Positions 23,697 to 29,856 of a DNA stretch of 41,706 nucleotides are shown here, one piece after another (position 1 is the stretch's first letter; each line of letters begins with the position of its first letter). The stretch is from the IMG/VR virus record IMGVR_UViG_3300043419_002673, positions 1 through 41,706 of that record; one strand, 5' to 3'. Below the pieces are notes generated by a model, which did not search any database, had not been told where the DNA came from, and was given only the letters and a program-made list of their open reading frames with translations. This DNA is from a virus. The position numbers and the translations under genes are program-made.

Positions 23697-24236
23697 TTGA
23701 AAGAACAACATCCATTTTTAAATGATGGTAACCATCGAGCAATAGTAATTCAATTAACTAAGGATTTTTTAAAATTAAAATTCAACGTTAATATGCCTCA
23801 AGTGCTAATTGGACATCTATTTTTTGGACAAAGAGCCTTTCCGCTTGGAGGAAGGGATATTGGATTTGTCTATGGAGAAACAACAAAATATTATCCAGAA
23901 ATAGAGGATCATTCTATCTTTCCAGGTGAAATAATTTTAATTGATGAGACTGGAAATTTTTTTGATATTGGACTGGCCGAAATAAAGAGGGATGAGCTTG
24001 GACTTTATTTTGAAAGTTTTGTTGCAAACATTAAAATTAAAAAAGAAAGTCCAACGGATCTTTCTTGTTTTTTATCTGATGATTATTTTTTGGAGTTATA
24101 TTTTATAAATAATTATGGAGCACTACATCAAGTAGCACTCCATAAATTTGATTTGATTCAGTCTATTTGCTCTGAATTTGTTTTTAAATTTATTATTTTT
24201 AACTTAGAAAAGTTTACCAGTCCTTGTAGAGTATGA
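23697..24236 (+). CDS. Hypothetical protein (179 aa)
   Basis: Not recognised. A TTG start is preferred: AGAGAAG lies about 5 nt upstream and no in-frame ATG occurs near. The protein is mixed alpha/beta with FPLGGRDIGFVYGE and many Phe, very AT-rich codons, and no signal peptide. It is isolated on the plus strand between minus-strand uvdE and 24204; its 3' end overlaps the end of the next gene by 33 nt (convergent). Confidence 0.55.
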   Translation: MKEQHPFLNDGNHRAIVIQLTKDFLKLKFNVNMPQVLIGHLFFGQRAFPLGGRDIGFVYGETTKYYPEIEDHSIFPGEIILIDETGNFFDIGLAEIKRDELGLYFESFVANIKIKKESPTDLSCFLSDDYFLELYFINNYGALHQVALHKFDLIQSICSEFVFKFIIFNLEKFTSPCRV

Positions 24237-24443
24237 CCCCAGACCAAGCTTTTCTCTATTAGGAGGACTTGGCTTCCAATCTGCCCAAGCTTTAAGATAT
24301 TCTTCTGGAATTTGGGAAATATCTATTACTAACCTTGCTCCAACATACTGAGCGTCAGAAAATTTCTGAAACCATCTTCCGGCATGAATGAAGAATTCAT
24401 CTTTAAATTCCATTGGCTTTCTTTTTTTAACTGCAAATGCCAT
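24204..24443 (-). CDS. Hypothetical protein (79 aa)
   Basis: Not recognised. Starts MAFAVKKRKPMEFKDEFF, contains AGRWFQKFSDAQYVGARL and ends with Gly/Ser/Thr. No signal or membrane segment. It follows the 57-aa gene at 24451-24624 by 7 bp, with GAGG before the ATG, and ends inside the converging plus-strand gene. Confidence 0.6.
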   Translation of the reverse strand: MAFAVKKRKPMEFKDEFFIHAGRWFQKFSDAQYVGARLVIDISQIPEEYLKAWADWKPSPPNREKLGLGSYSTRTGKLF

Positions 24444-24450
24444 ATCTACC

Positions 24451-24624
24451 TCACTCTTCTTTTGGTTTAATTAAATACTCCTCAGAAAAACTTATCACCT
24501 TGTTTTTTCCGGATTCGTCTTTTAGTCCTACAAGATCGGTTTGTCCTGAGTCGTCTATCCATTCTACCACAAAGAAGTCTCCAGAATAAAAAACAATATC
24601 TCCAACCTTTATATTATTTTTCAT
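24451..24624 (-). CDS. Small SH3-like hypothetical protein (57 aa)
   Basis: Starts MKNNIKVGDIVFYSGDFFVV. The pattern VGDIVFYSGDFFVVEWID is like a small KOW/SH3 beta barrel. GGGAG precedes the ATG by about 5 nt. The gene is followed 7 bp later by the 79-aa gene, so they form a pair. It is divergent from the protease gene at 24667. Confidence 0.7.
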   Translation of the reverse strand: MKNNIKVGDIVFYSGDFFVVEWIDDSGQTDLVGLKDESGKNKVISFSEEYLIKPKEE

Positions 24625-24635
24625 AATGCTCCCTG

Positions 24636-24655
24636 CTATTACTTTTTAATATAAT
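24636..24655 (+). promoter_or_regulatory. AT-rich promoter-like element for the protease gene
   Basis: CTATTA (24636-24641), 8 bp mostly T, TATAAT (24650-24655), then AGAGGG and ATG 24667. The TATAAT box is a perfect -10. No TTGACA-like -35 is present at the right distance; CTATTA recurs instead. Confidence 0.5.
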
Positions 24656-24666
24656 AGAGGGTTTTA

Positions 24667-25410
24667 ATGGAAGCTATAACTAAAAGATTGGGCTACCTAA
24701 ATATAATTATTAGTTTTTTAATTATAATTTTTTTTAATAAAGAACTATTTCTTCCTGAAAGTGGAATTGTAAGCAAACAATCTGAGGTTAAACAATCTGC
24801 AGAGGAAAGAACTCTTTTGCTGGAATGGGGATCATCCAGCTGGAGCGGAATAATCTTATCTAGCGGATTTCATAAAATGAAAGTTTTAACCATTATTCAT
24901 GAAGATTCTATGAAAAAAATGTTATCTTCAAATGGTAAGGTAATCCTTATTTCTAATGATAAAATCAGTAAAAAAGAAGCTAAAGTTAAAAAATGGAATA
25001 CTTGCAATGAGCTGGCAATTTTAGAGGTTGAAAATGAAAAAAACTTAACATTTTTTAGTGAGCCAATAATTGAAAGTAGTAGTGAAAAACTTTCTCAACC
25101 TCTATTTTCATTTGGTCATCCTTTAGGATTAAACCTTCATTATAGTGAAGGATATCTTTCATCATTTGGCAATAAAATTAAGCCATGTGGAATGATAACA
25201 AATGGCTTTTCTGGTGGAACAATTCCTGGTCAAACTGGATCTGGAGTTTGGAATAAGAGGGGGGAATTATCGGGAATGATAGTAGCAACTTCAGCTTTTC
25301 CAATAAAATCAATAAATGAAGATGGAAAAGTAATTGCAATGTCAACCATTCCGATTACTTTCTTGGGAAGATTTATTCCAGCCTCTGAAATAAAAAAGTT
25401 TATAAAATAA
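24667..25410 (+). CDS. Membrane-anchored or exported trypsin-like serine protease
   Basis: 247 aa. An N-terminal hydrophobic helix (residues 10-23, YLNIIISFLIIIFF) suggests export or anchoring. S1-type triad positions are VLTIIH with H78, then CNELAILEV where the usual Asp is E115, and GGTIPGQTGSGV with Ser192. GHPLGL and GMIVATSAF fit the HtrA/glutamyl-endopeptidase-like fold. The Asp-to-Glu change in the triad is unusual, so activity is uncertain. GAGGG lies 6 nt before ATG. A periplasmic protease in a phage could act on envelope proteins. AT-rich like neighbouring plus-strand genes. Confidence 0.75.
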   Translation: MEAITKRLGYLNIIISFLIIIFFNKELFLPESGIVSKQSEVKQSAEERTLLLEWGSSSWSGIILSSGFHKMKVLTIIHEDSMKKMLSSNGKVILISNDKISKKEAKVKKWNTCNELAILEVENEKNLTFFSEPIIESSSEKLSQPLFSFGHPLGLNLHYSEGYLSSFGNKIKPCGMITNGFSGGTIPGQTGSGVWNKRGELSGMIVATSAFPIKSINEDGKVIAMSTIPITFLGRFIPASEIKKFIK

Positions 25411-25412
25411 TT

Positions 25413-25628
25413 TTATTTTAATGGCTTTGAATTAAGATCATAAAGATAAACAATTACCTTCATCTTTAAATTATTTGCAAAATTTAAAATATAATCTATA
25501 TCTTCAGATTCAAATCCTTTAATTACTCTATTTTCTTCTGAAAGATTTAGTGTAGTAAAAATTTCCAAAACAGCATCACACTGTTTTGTGTTTTTATATT
25601 TTCTATGATCAACTACTTTCATTATCAT
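25413..25628 (-). CDS. Hypothetical protein (about 71 aa)
   Basis: The frame is open from a TTG at 25655, but the first residues lie inside the upstream membrane-protein gene; ATG 25628 or ATG 25622 (MKVVDHRKYKNTKQ) are better starts, with weak AAAG sites. The protein looks like a small alpha/beta fold (VIKGFESEDIDYILNFANN, then MKVIVYLYDL). Not recognised. It ends 2 bp from the converging protease gene. Confidence 0.55.
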   Translation of the reverse strand: MIMKVVDHRKYKNTKQCDAVLEIFTTLNLSEENRVIKGFESEDIDYILNFANNLKMKVIVYLYDLNSKPLK

Positions 25629-25776
25629 CTTTAAATCTAAAAAAAGCTCCAGCAAATACGAGATTTATTATTAGAAAAATCCACCACGCGGTCCAAAATC
25701 TTTCTCTATCTAAAATAATCCAAAATATAAAATTAAAAATGTAATTAGTTACATTAAAAATTACATCTTCAATCAT
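25609..25776 (-). CDS. Small membrane protein (55 aa)
   Basis: Starts MIEDVIFNVTNYIFNF. Two hydrophobic segments (VTNYIFNFIFWIIL and WTAWWIFLIINLVFAGAFF) flank a short charged turn (DRERF), so a hairpin membrane protein is likely. It overlaps the next gene by about 14-20 nt and lies 2 bp behind the 25779 gene. Small size and layout would fit a holin-like or superinfection-exclusion protein, but no family is recognised. Confidence 0.6.
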   Translation of the reverse strand: MIEDVIFNVTNYIFNFIFWIILDRERFWTAWWIFLIINLVFAGAFFRFKDDNESS

Positions 25777-25778
25777 AG

Positions 25779-25940
25779 TCAGTGTTTAAATAAAAACTCT
25801 AATTTTTCTTTTGGAACAAGTAGCTCTTTTCTCTCGATCCCGTTCCATTCTGTGGGAAGGATTTTACAAAAGTCTACTCCCATCTCCAGCACATCTACTA
25901 GAATCCAATAGTTCTCTGTACAAAAATATCTAGCTTTCAT
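25779..25940 (-). CDS. Hypothetical protein (53 aa)
   Basis: The frame opens at 25994, but ATG 25940 (MKARYFCTENYWILVDV) has GGAG 8 nt upstream and overlaps the previous gene's end by 11 nt. Beta-rich appearance (YWILVDVLEMGVDFCKIL), ends with a basic helix. Not recognised; no signal. Confidence 0.6.
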   Translation of the reverse strand: MKARYFCTENYWILVDVLEMGVDFCKILPTEWNGIERKELLVPKEKLEFLFKH

Positions 25941-26271
25941 TTTCTTCTCCGGTATGTTGAGATTGAACAACTTGATAAAGGCCTGATTCAACAAGAGCTT
26001 GGGCCAGCTTTTTCATTCCCTCTGCCCTTAAAGAATCTACTTCTTTTAGGTATTCTGATAATTTTAAACCCAATATTTCTTCTGCTTCTGATTCCATTAT
26101 TCCAAAAATAGAATTTGAAGTTGAAAATTTTACAAGAATTCCATTATTAAATCTTTTTTTGATCTCAAATTTTGCTCCCGCTGGAAACCTTGGATTTTTT
26201 CTGTCGGTTGGAATAAGGTATCCGCGAGAACCAAGTGGTAGTATTGAGCAGTTTTTAAGTAATTTATTCAT
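25930..26271 (-). CDS. Hypothetical protein (113 aa)
   Basis: The frame opens at 26316, but that N-terminus would cover the terminator stem at 26309-26336; ATG 26271 (MNKLLKNCSILPLG) is preferred, although its ribosome site is poor. Beta-rich first half (SRGYLIPTD, AKFEIKKRFNNGILVKF), then a helical half. Not recognised. It follows two terminator hairpins, so it is likely read by weak read-through or an unseen promoter. Confidence 0.55.
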   Translation of the reverse strand: MNKLLKNCSILPLGSRGYLIPTDRKNPRFPAGAKFEIKKRFNNGILVKFSTSNSIFGIMESEAEEILGLKLSEYLKEVDSLRAEGMKKLAQALVESGLYQVVQSQHTGEENES

Positions 26272-26308
26272 GGGACTGTTCCAAAAAAATGGTACCGCAA
26301 AAATAAAA

Positions 26309-26336
26309 ACCACCAAGAGGTTTATTTCTTGGTGGT
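26309..26336 (-). terminator. Intrinsic terminator (second of a pair)
   Basis: ACCACCAAGA and TCTTGGTGGT form a 10-bp stem with an 8-nt loop, followed on the minus strand by TTTTATTTTT. Confidence 0.85.
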
Positions 26337-26360
26337 AAGAATAAAATTATTTTTTATTTT

Positions 26361-26378
26361 TGCACCAATAACGGTGCA
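26361..26378 (-). terminator. Intrinsic terminator after the mini-lipoprotein
   Basis: TGCACC and GGTGCA form a 6-bp stem followed by AAAATAAAAAATAATTTT on the minus strand, 7 bp after the stop at 26385. Weaker than the next one. Confidence 0.55.
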
Positions 26379-26384
26379 TTAAAA

Positions 26385-26507
26385 TCACTCTGCTGCAGAG
26401 CCGCTATCAACGACGGAGCTGTCACTTGAACTGTCGCCCTTGTCTGCTGTGCAAGCTGCGAGTGTTGCTACTGCTGCTACGAGAATCATTGTTACTACTT
26501 TTTTCAT
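26385..26507 (-). CDS. Mini-lipoprotein (40 aa)
   Basis: Starts MKKVVTMILVAAVATLAACT: a basic n-region, hydrophobic core and lipobox LAAC with Cys19. The mature part is 22 residues, rich in Ser/Asp/Ala, and has no folding motif. AGGAG 7 nt before the ATG and an ATGA overlap with the upstream DUF2061-like gene support it. Such mini-lipoproteins occur in phages as outer spanins or superinfection-exclusion lipoproteins. It implies a Gram-negative (or lipoprotein-processing) host. Confidence 0.75.
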   Translation of the reverse strand: MKKVVTMILVAAVATLAACTADKGDSSSDSSVVDSGSAAE

Positions 26508-26758
26508 CTTGTCTCCTCTATATTTTTATTTCTTTTTATTTTCATTCTACCGGAGGCAAATCTCCACATTCTTGGCCAACCCATTTCAAAAAAATAATGA
26601 GCTACATAGCCAATTATGTTAGAAACTATTGTCATTCCTACCACTACTGATATTGAATGAAAATAAATATAATTTACCAACATTGTTAATGGCATTGAGA
26701 ATCCTAATCTCCATACCAATACCTTCCAAAATATTTCTTTTTCAGAGGAATGTTTCAC
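26504..26758 (-). CDS. DUF2061-like membrane protein (84 aa)
   Basis: Contains K-x-x-x-W-R-x-G-F-S-M-P-LTM then a hydrophobic strand-helix (YFHSISVVVGMTIVSNIIGYVAHYF) and a Trp/Arg end (MGWPRMWRF). This fits the DUF2061 pattern of a WR-x-x-x-x-x-T start and a helix ending in YYxHExxW. It is a small membrane protein of unknown function that phages occasionally carry. It is coupled to the mini-lipoprotein by ATGA overlap, which suggests joint use in the envelope. Confidence 0.65.
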   Translation of the reverse strand: MKHSSEKEIFWKVLVWRLGFSMPLTMLVNYIYFHSISVVVGMTIVSNIIGYVAHYFFEMGWPRMWRFASGRMKIKRNKNIEETR

Positions 26759-26774
26759 TCTATTTAAAAAAATA

Positions 26775-26796
26775 TTAGTCGGTGTCGTCCGACTAA
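26775..26796 (-). terminator. Intrinsic terminator
   Basis: TTAGTCGG and CCGACTAA form an 8-bp stem with a 6-nt loop, followed on the minus strand by TATTTTTTT. It ends the 26829 lipoprotein transcript. Confidence 0.85.
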
Positions 26797-26828
26797 CGCT
26801 GACATTTTATTTCTTCAGTGAAATTTGT

Positions 26829-27098
26829 TTAGTGAGCTGCTGTGGTTGAGCCGGAAGTGCTGCTGCTTGACTGAGTTACTGGTACTGTGGTTACAGTCTC
26901 TGTAGTTCCAGCGGTGCTCTCAGTGGTAGAGGTTACTGCTGAAGTGGTTGCTGCTGCATCGGCACTTACTGTTGCGTCAGTAGTTACTGCAGTAGTCTCT
27001 GTTGATGCTGGTGTGGTTGCAGCCTCAGTTGCGGCTGGAGCCTCTACCTTCTCAGTGGTTGAGCAAGCAAGTAGTGCGGTTAGTGCTAAGGTTAACAT
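26829..27098 (-). CDS. Ala/Thr/Ser-rich lipoprotein (89 aa)
   Basis: Starts MLTLALTALLACSTTEKV: signal peptide with lipobox LLAC at Cys12. The mature region is almost only Ala, Thr, Ser, Val and Glu, a flexible surface-spacer type. AGGAG precedes the ATG. A strong promoter with hairpin (27127-27186) drives it. Low complexity makes family calls impossible. It could be a surface-exposed lipoprotein affecting phage adsorption, or a spanin-like element. Confidence 0.75.
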   Translation of the reverse strand: MLTLALTALLACSTTEKVEAPAATEAATTPASTETTAVTTDATVSADAAATTSAVTSTTESTAGTTETVTTVPVTQSSSSTSGSTTAAH

Positions 27099-27126
27099 TT
27101 TAAACTCCTATTTTGTCAGTTAAATC

Positions 27127-27186
27127 GCTGCAACGATGAATTTCGTTGGGCAGCATAATAATACCCGTTGGGGGTAATTCCGTCTA
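27127..27186 (-). promoter_or_regulatory. Promoter with 5' hairpin for the lipoprotein gene
   Basis: TAGACG (27181-27186), 17 bp, TATTAT (27158-27163). Around the predicted start (27151) begins a long hairpin: GCTG with CAGC and CAACGA with TCGTTG (27127-27154), with two unpaired bases on one side. Confidence 0.65.
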
Positions 27187-27193
27187 ATATTTC

Positions 27194-27412
27194 TTATTTT
27201 CTCTTTTGATCTGGGTTATAAAAAACAACTGTCCTCCAACCATCGTAGTTTAGCGGAATAAGTTTTCTAATCTCTTCAGAGGATTCTTTCCCTTGAACAT
27301 AAATTTCCAAAACAGAACCGCCATCATCAGATGAAGTTTTTGTTACAATATCTCTATCACCAAATTCTCCCAAAATTAATTTTTGTATTTCTTCTGGTGA
27401 ATGTTTTTTCAT
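27194..27412 (-). CDS. Hypothetical protein (72 aa)
   Basis: Not recognised. Starts MKKHSPEEIQKLILGEFGD, an alpha-beta start, followed by two beta strands (SVLEIYVQG and GWRTVVFYNPD). It looks like a small compact fold. The ATG overlaps the stop of the previous gene by 4 nt. No signal. Confidence 0.65.
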   Translation of the reverse strand: MKKHSPEEIQKLILGEFGDRDIVTKTSSDDGGSVLEIYVQGKESSEEIRKLIPLNYDGWRTVVFYNPDQKRK

Positions 27413-27678
27413 GCCGTAAAAACCCTTGTTCGATGAGCGATAATTTTTTCACCTGGCTCTAATTTTATCTTTGCAAGTTCTGTTTCGTATGGTCTTTTGA
27501 TTACCAAAAAAGGAGATTGAGTTTTTTCATCAAAAAAAACCTCAACCAATTTTCCGGTTATATTTTGACCAAAAGAATCTTTTATAGAAACCTCTACTAA
27601 ATCCGCTTCTGCTAAAAAGCTGGAAAGTTTGGCTACAAAAGCCTCAGATTTAAAATTTGGAATTTTTTCTAACTTCAT
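27409..27678 (-). CDS. Hypothetical protein (89 aa)
   Basis: Not recognised. Starts MKLEKIPNFKSEAFVAKL, a helix, then beta-rich VEVSIKDSFGQNITGKLVEV and FLVIKRPYETELAKIKL. An Sm-like or small beta-barrel fold is possible. ATGC follows a T-rich upstream region. It is the first gene of a two-gene unit with the 72-aa protein; divergent from the 27747 gene with 68 bp between. Confidence 0.65.
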   Translation of the reverse strand: MKLEKIPNFKSEAFVAKLSSFLAEADLVEVSIKDSFGQNITGKLVEVFFDEKTQSPFLVIKRPYETELAKIKLEPGEKIIAHRTRVFTA

Positions 27679-27746
27679 GCTTAGTTTATTTTTAATAAAT
27701 AGAAAATTAAATCTAATAATAATTTTTTTCTATTTGGAGGTCAAAT

Positions 27747-27929
27747 ATGTCAGAGCAGGTAAAGATTAAAATTCCATTTGGAAAAGTTGCATCATTTGCA
27801 GCAAGCTTAGTAGTAAAGGCAAGAGGCGGAATAAGCAAGGAAGAGGGTCACGAAATATTAGCTGAACTTATGGAACTTCTTGCCGATGTTCTTGCTGAAA
27901 ATGCAAGCGCAGTTGCCGGAAAAAAGTAA
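27747..27929 (+). CDS. Small helical protein (60 aa) with its own terminator
   Basis: Starts MSEQVKIKIPFGKVASFAAS and ends in an Ala/Glu/Leu-rich helix (EILAELMELLADVLAENA). Strong GGAGG 6-7 nt before the ATG, an isolated position and a perfect terminator suggest a highly expressed monocistron. Composition suits a small amphipathic, perhaps virion-packed or regulatory protein. Not recognised. Confidence 0.7.
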   Translation: MSEQVKIKIPFGKVASFAASLVVKARGGISKEEGHEILAELMELLADVLAENASAVAGKK

Positions 27930-27947
27930 TTTAGTTAAAATAAAATT

Positions 27948-27971
27948 GGAGGGCTTCTGCCCTCCTTTTTT
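27948..27971 (+). terminator. Intrinsic terminator
   Basis: GGAGGGC and GCCCTCC form a 7-bp stem with a TTCT loop, then TTTTTT, after the plus-strand gene ending at 27929; the T-run overlaps the edge of the convergent DUF3310 gene. Confidence 0.88.
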
Positions 27972-27972
27972 A

Positions 27973-28242
27973 TTACTTTAATCTTTTTATTTCTCTCTGT
28001 ATGTACCAAATTGCTTTTTCTAAATCTTCAATTTCAGTTTCCTTTTCTTTTAAGCCAGCTCTTGCAATATATTTAATTGCATTTCCCCTACTAAAATTTA
28101 GATTCCAATCTTCAATAGCATCAATAACTTCAATTTTTCCTGAGTTATAATGCGAGGGATGATCTACTTTTGATGCTGGTGATTTTTGAGATTTTATTGA
28201 TTCTTTTTTATATTCTGAAAAAATATCATCGCCATTTTCCAT
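27973..28242 (-). CDS. DUF3310 protein
   Basis: 89 aa. The core VDHPSHYNSGKIEVIDAIEDW and NFSRGNAIKYIARAGLKE, closing with EDLEKAIWYIQREIKR, is the DUF3310 pattern found widely in phages. The family is often annotated as SaV-like or nucleotide-kinase associated but has no settled role. A 26-residue polar N-terminal extension precedes it. A small hairpin (CTACGGTA with TACCTGTAG) lies just upstream, between it and the lysozyme gene's end. Confidence 0.88.
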   Translation of the reverse strand: MENGDDIFSEYKKESIKSQKSPASKVDHPSHYNSGKIEVIDAIEDWNLNFSRGNAIKYIARAGLKEKETEIEDLEKAIWYIQREIKRLK

Positions 28243-28282
28243 TTCTTACCTCTACAGGTATTTTACCGTAGGGTCGAAAATA

Positions 28283-29794
28283 TTAAGAAATGTCTTTTAA
28301 AATTTTTACAAAATCTTCAAAACTTTGAATTGGAGTGTTTGATACTTTTTTTAATAAAAGTTCAACGGTTCTTTCTTCAATTTTTTTAGATTTTGAAAAA
28401 TACTTTATATAATCATGAATTATGTTTTTATTTGGTGTTGCCATATTTAAATCATATGACAGCATCATTTGCTTTGTATTTTCTGGGTTTTCCGGAAGAA
28501 GAATTCCCCTTGCCATTAGAATTTGTGAAATTCTTCTAATCTGAATTCCCTTCTTTTTTGCCGGATCTACTACCTTAGTCCAGGTACCAAGCTCTCTGGA
28601 GAAAAGATCTATATTAAAGTTCCCTGATTCATCTTTTGATTTGTTAAGAATTCTTTCCAATCTCTCTGGGCCTAAATTATAAGAAACATCTACAAAAGAG
28701 TCATACATTCCTTTTGTTAGCTCTTCATTTGGATCTATTCCAGATTTTAATATAGAAACCCTAACTAAATCTTTTTTCTTTATTTTTGCAGCTTCCTCTT
28801 CAGAAATTCCATCAGTCCATCTAACCCTTTCTGTTGGAGAAATTTCAATAATTCCTGTATCAAGCTCATCTGGCTGGAGCTGGTGACCGTATCCAATCAT
28901 CCAATGTCTTTTTGATTCTGCCTCGTTTTTATCTCTTGGCCACTTAAAGCTAGAGTTATCATTATAAATTTTGCTAGAAAATCCTTCTCCAGTCATAATG
29001 AATTCAACTCCGGCTGGAGAGATTGACATTTCTCCGGCTCTTCCAACTTCAGAAGGGTCATAACCAGAAGATAATTTTTTGATTAATTTTTCAATTATCT
29101 TTTTTAAATCTGGATAAGCAACTTCAGCACGATGAGTATGCTTAATAAGCTCAGTCTGTTTTAACTGAAGTGTTCCATCTTCAAAATTTAAATTTGGATT
29201 ATATTCTTTTATAAACTCTAATATTATATCTTTTTTATTTTCTATTGGAACATCAGGATACATCGCCTGCATCATATTATCTACGGGAGTATTTAATTCA
29301 AATACGATCTTTTTTTCCTCTAGATTTGGCGATTCTTCTAGAGCAAAATCAGCCATAATTTCTTTTAACTTTCCAGATTCTAAAGATTGATTTGCAGAAT
29401 AAACTGCCCCACCAAATAGACTTAAGCTCAAAAATGCATTTAGCAGAAGAGATTTAATATTATTCTTTATTCTAGAAGCTTCTTTTTTTAGACCCAAAAC
29501 ATCTAAAGCAGATTTTGTAATCTTGAGTTTAGATATTCTTTTCTTTAGAGCCTCATCTCTTTCGCCGTAATCCAGATTTCTTCTAAAAAATTCCGGAACC
29601 TTACCTTCTCCACCACGAGGAAATAGGTGGTTGTCCTCTGCTGAATTTTTATGCTTAAAGTATTCTATATCTCTAAGTCTTTTTTTGGCAGCAGCTCTAG
29701 AGGTATAGGTCCCCATGTTTTTTCCTTTTTCAGAGTAAACACGGAATTTTTTATCACCAATTTGCCTTATATAGGCTGTTTTTTGAATATTCAT
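28283..29794 (-). CDS. Virion-type lysozyme (GH24) with N-terminal phage domains
   Basis: 503 aa. Residues 8-50 hold a basic motif (KKFRVYSEKGKNMGTY ... RLRDIEYFKH) like the small 'KTR/RVYSEKG' domain common in phage proteins. A LGLKKEASRI stretch at 100-109 and a hydrophobic segment at 113-135 follow. The C-terminal third is a T4-lysozyme-like GH24 domain: E270 in TGEGF, D279 in IYND, and HWMIGYGH at 297-304. In GH24 the residue before IGYGH is usually the catalytic Thr (WTIGYGH); here it is Met299. Length and layout suggest a virion-associated peptidoglycan hydrolase rather than a free endolysin. It sits behind a terminator and an AT-rich promoter-like element. Confidence 0.82.
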   Translation of the reverse strand: MNIQKTAYIRQIGDKKFRVYSEKGKNMGTYTSRAAAKKRLRDIEYFKHKNSAEDNHLFPRGGEGKVPEFFRRNLDYGERDEALKKRISKLKITKSALDVLGLKKEASRIKNNIKSLLLNAFLSLSLFGGAVYSANQSLESGKLKEIMADFALEESPNLEEKKIVFELNTPVDNMMQAMYPDVPIENKKDIILEFIKEYNPNLNFEDGTLQLKQTELIKHTHRAEVAYPDLKKIIEKLIKKLSSGYDPSEVGRAGEMSISPAGVEFIMTGEGFSSKIYNDNSSFKWPRDKNEAESKRHWMIGYGHQLQPDELDTGIIEISPTERVRWTDGISEEEAAKIKKKDLVRVSILKSGIDPNEELTKGMYDSFVDVSYNLGPERLERILNKSKDESGNFNIDLFSRELGTWTKVVDPAKKKGIQIRRISQILMARGILLPENPENTKQMMLSYDLNMATPNKNIIHDYIKYFSKSKKIEERTVELLLKKVSNTPIQSFEDFVKILKDIS

Positions 29795-29798
29795 GCCA

Positions 29799-29817
29799 TA
29801 GTTTAAAAAAATAATAG
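29799..29817 (-). promoter_or_regulatory. AT-rich promoter-like element upstream of the lysozyme gene
   Basis: CTATTA (29812-29817) then a T-run and AAACTAT on the minus strand, ending 5 bp before the ATG at 29794. Same layout as at 24636 and 1458, but it overlaps the U-tract of the terminator. Confidence 0.35.
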
Positions 29818-29821
29818 AAAA

Positions 29822-29843
29822 GGCGGGAAGTTACCCTCCCGCC
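29822..29843 (-). terminator. Intrinsic terminator
   Basis: GGCGGGA and TCCCGCC form a 7-bp stem with an 8-nt loop, followed on the minus strand by TTTTCTATTATTTTTTT. It ends the deaminase/helical-protein transcript. Confidence 0.88.
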
Positions 29844-29856
29844 CCTCTAATACTTA

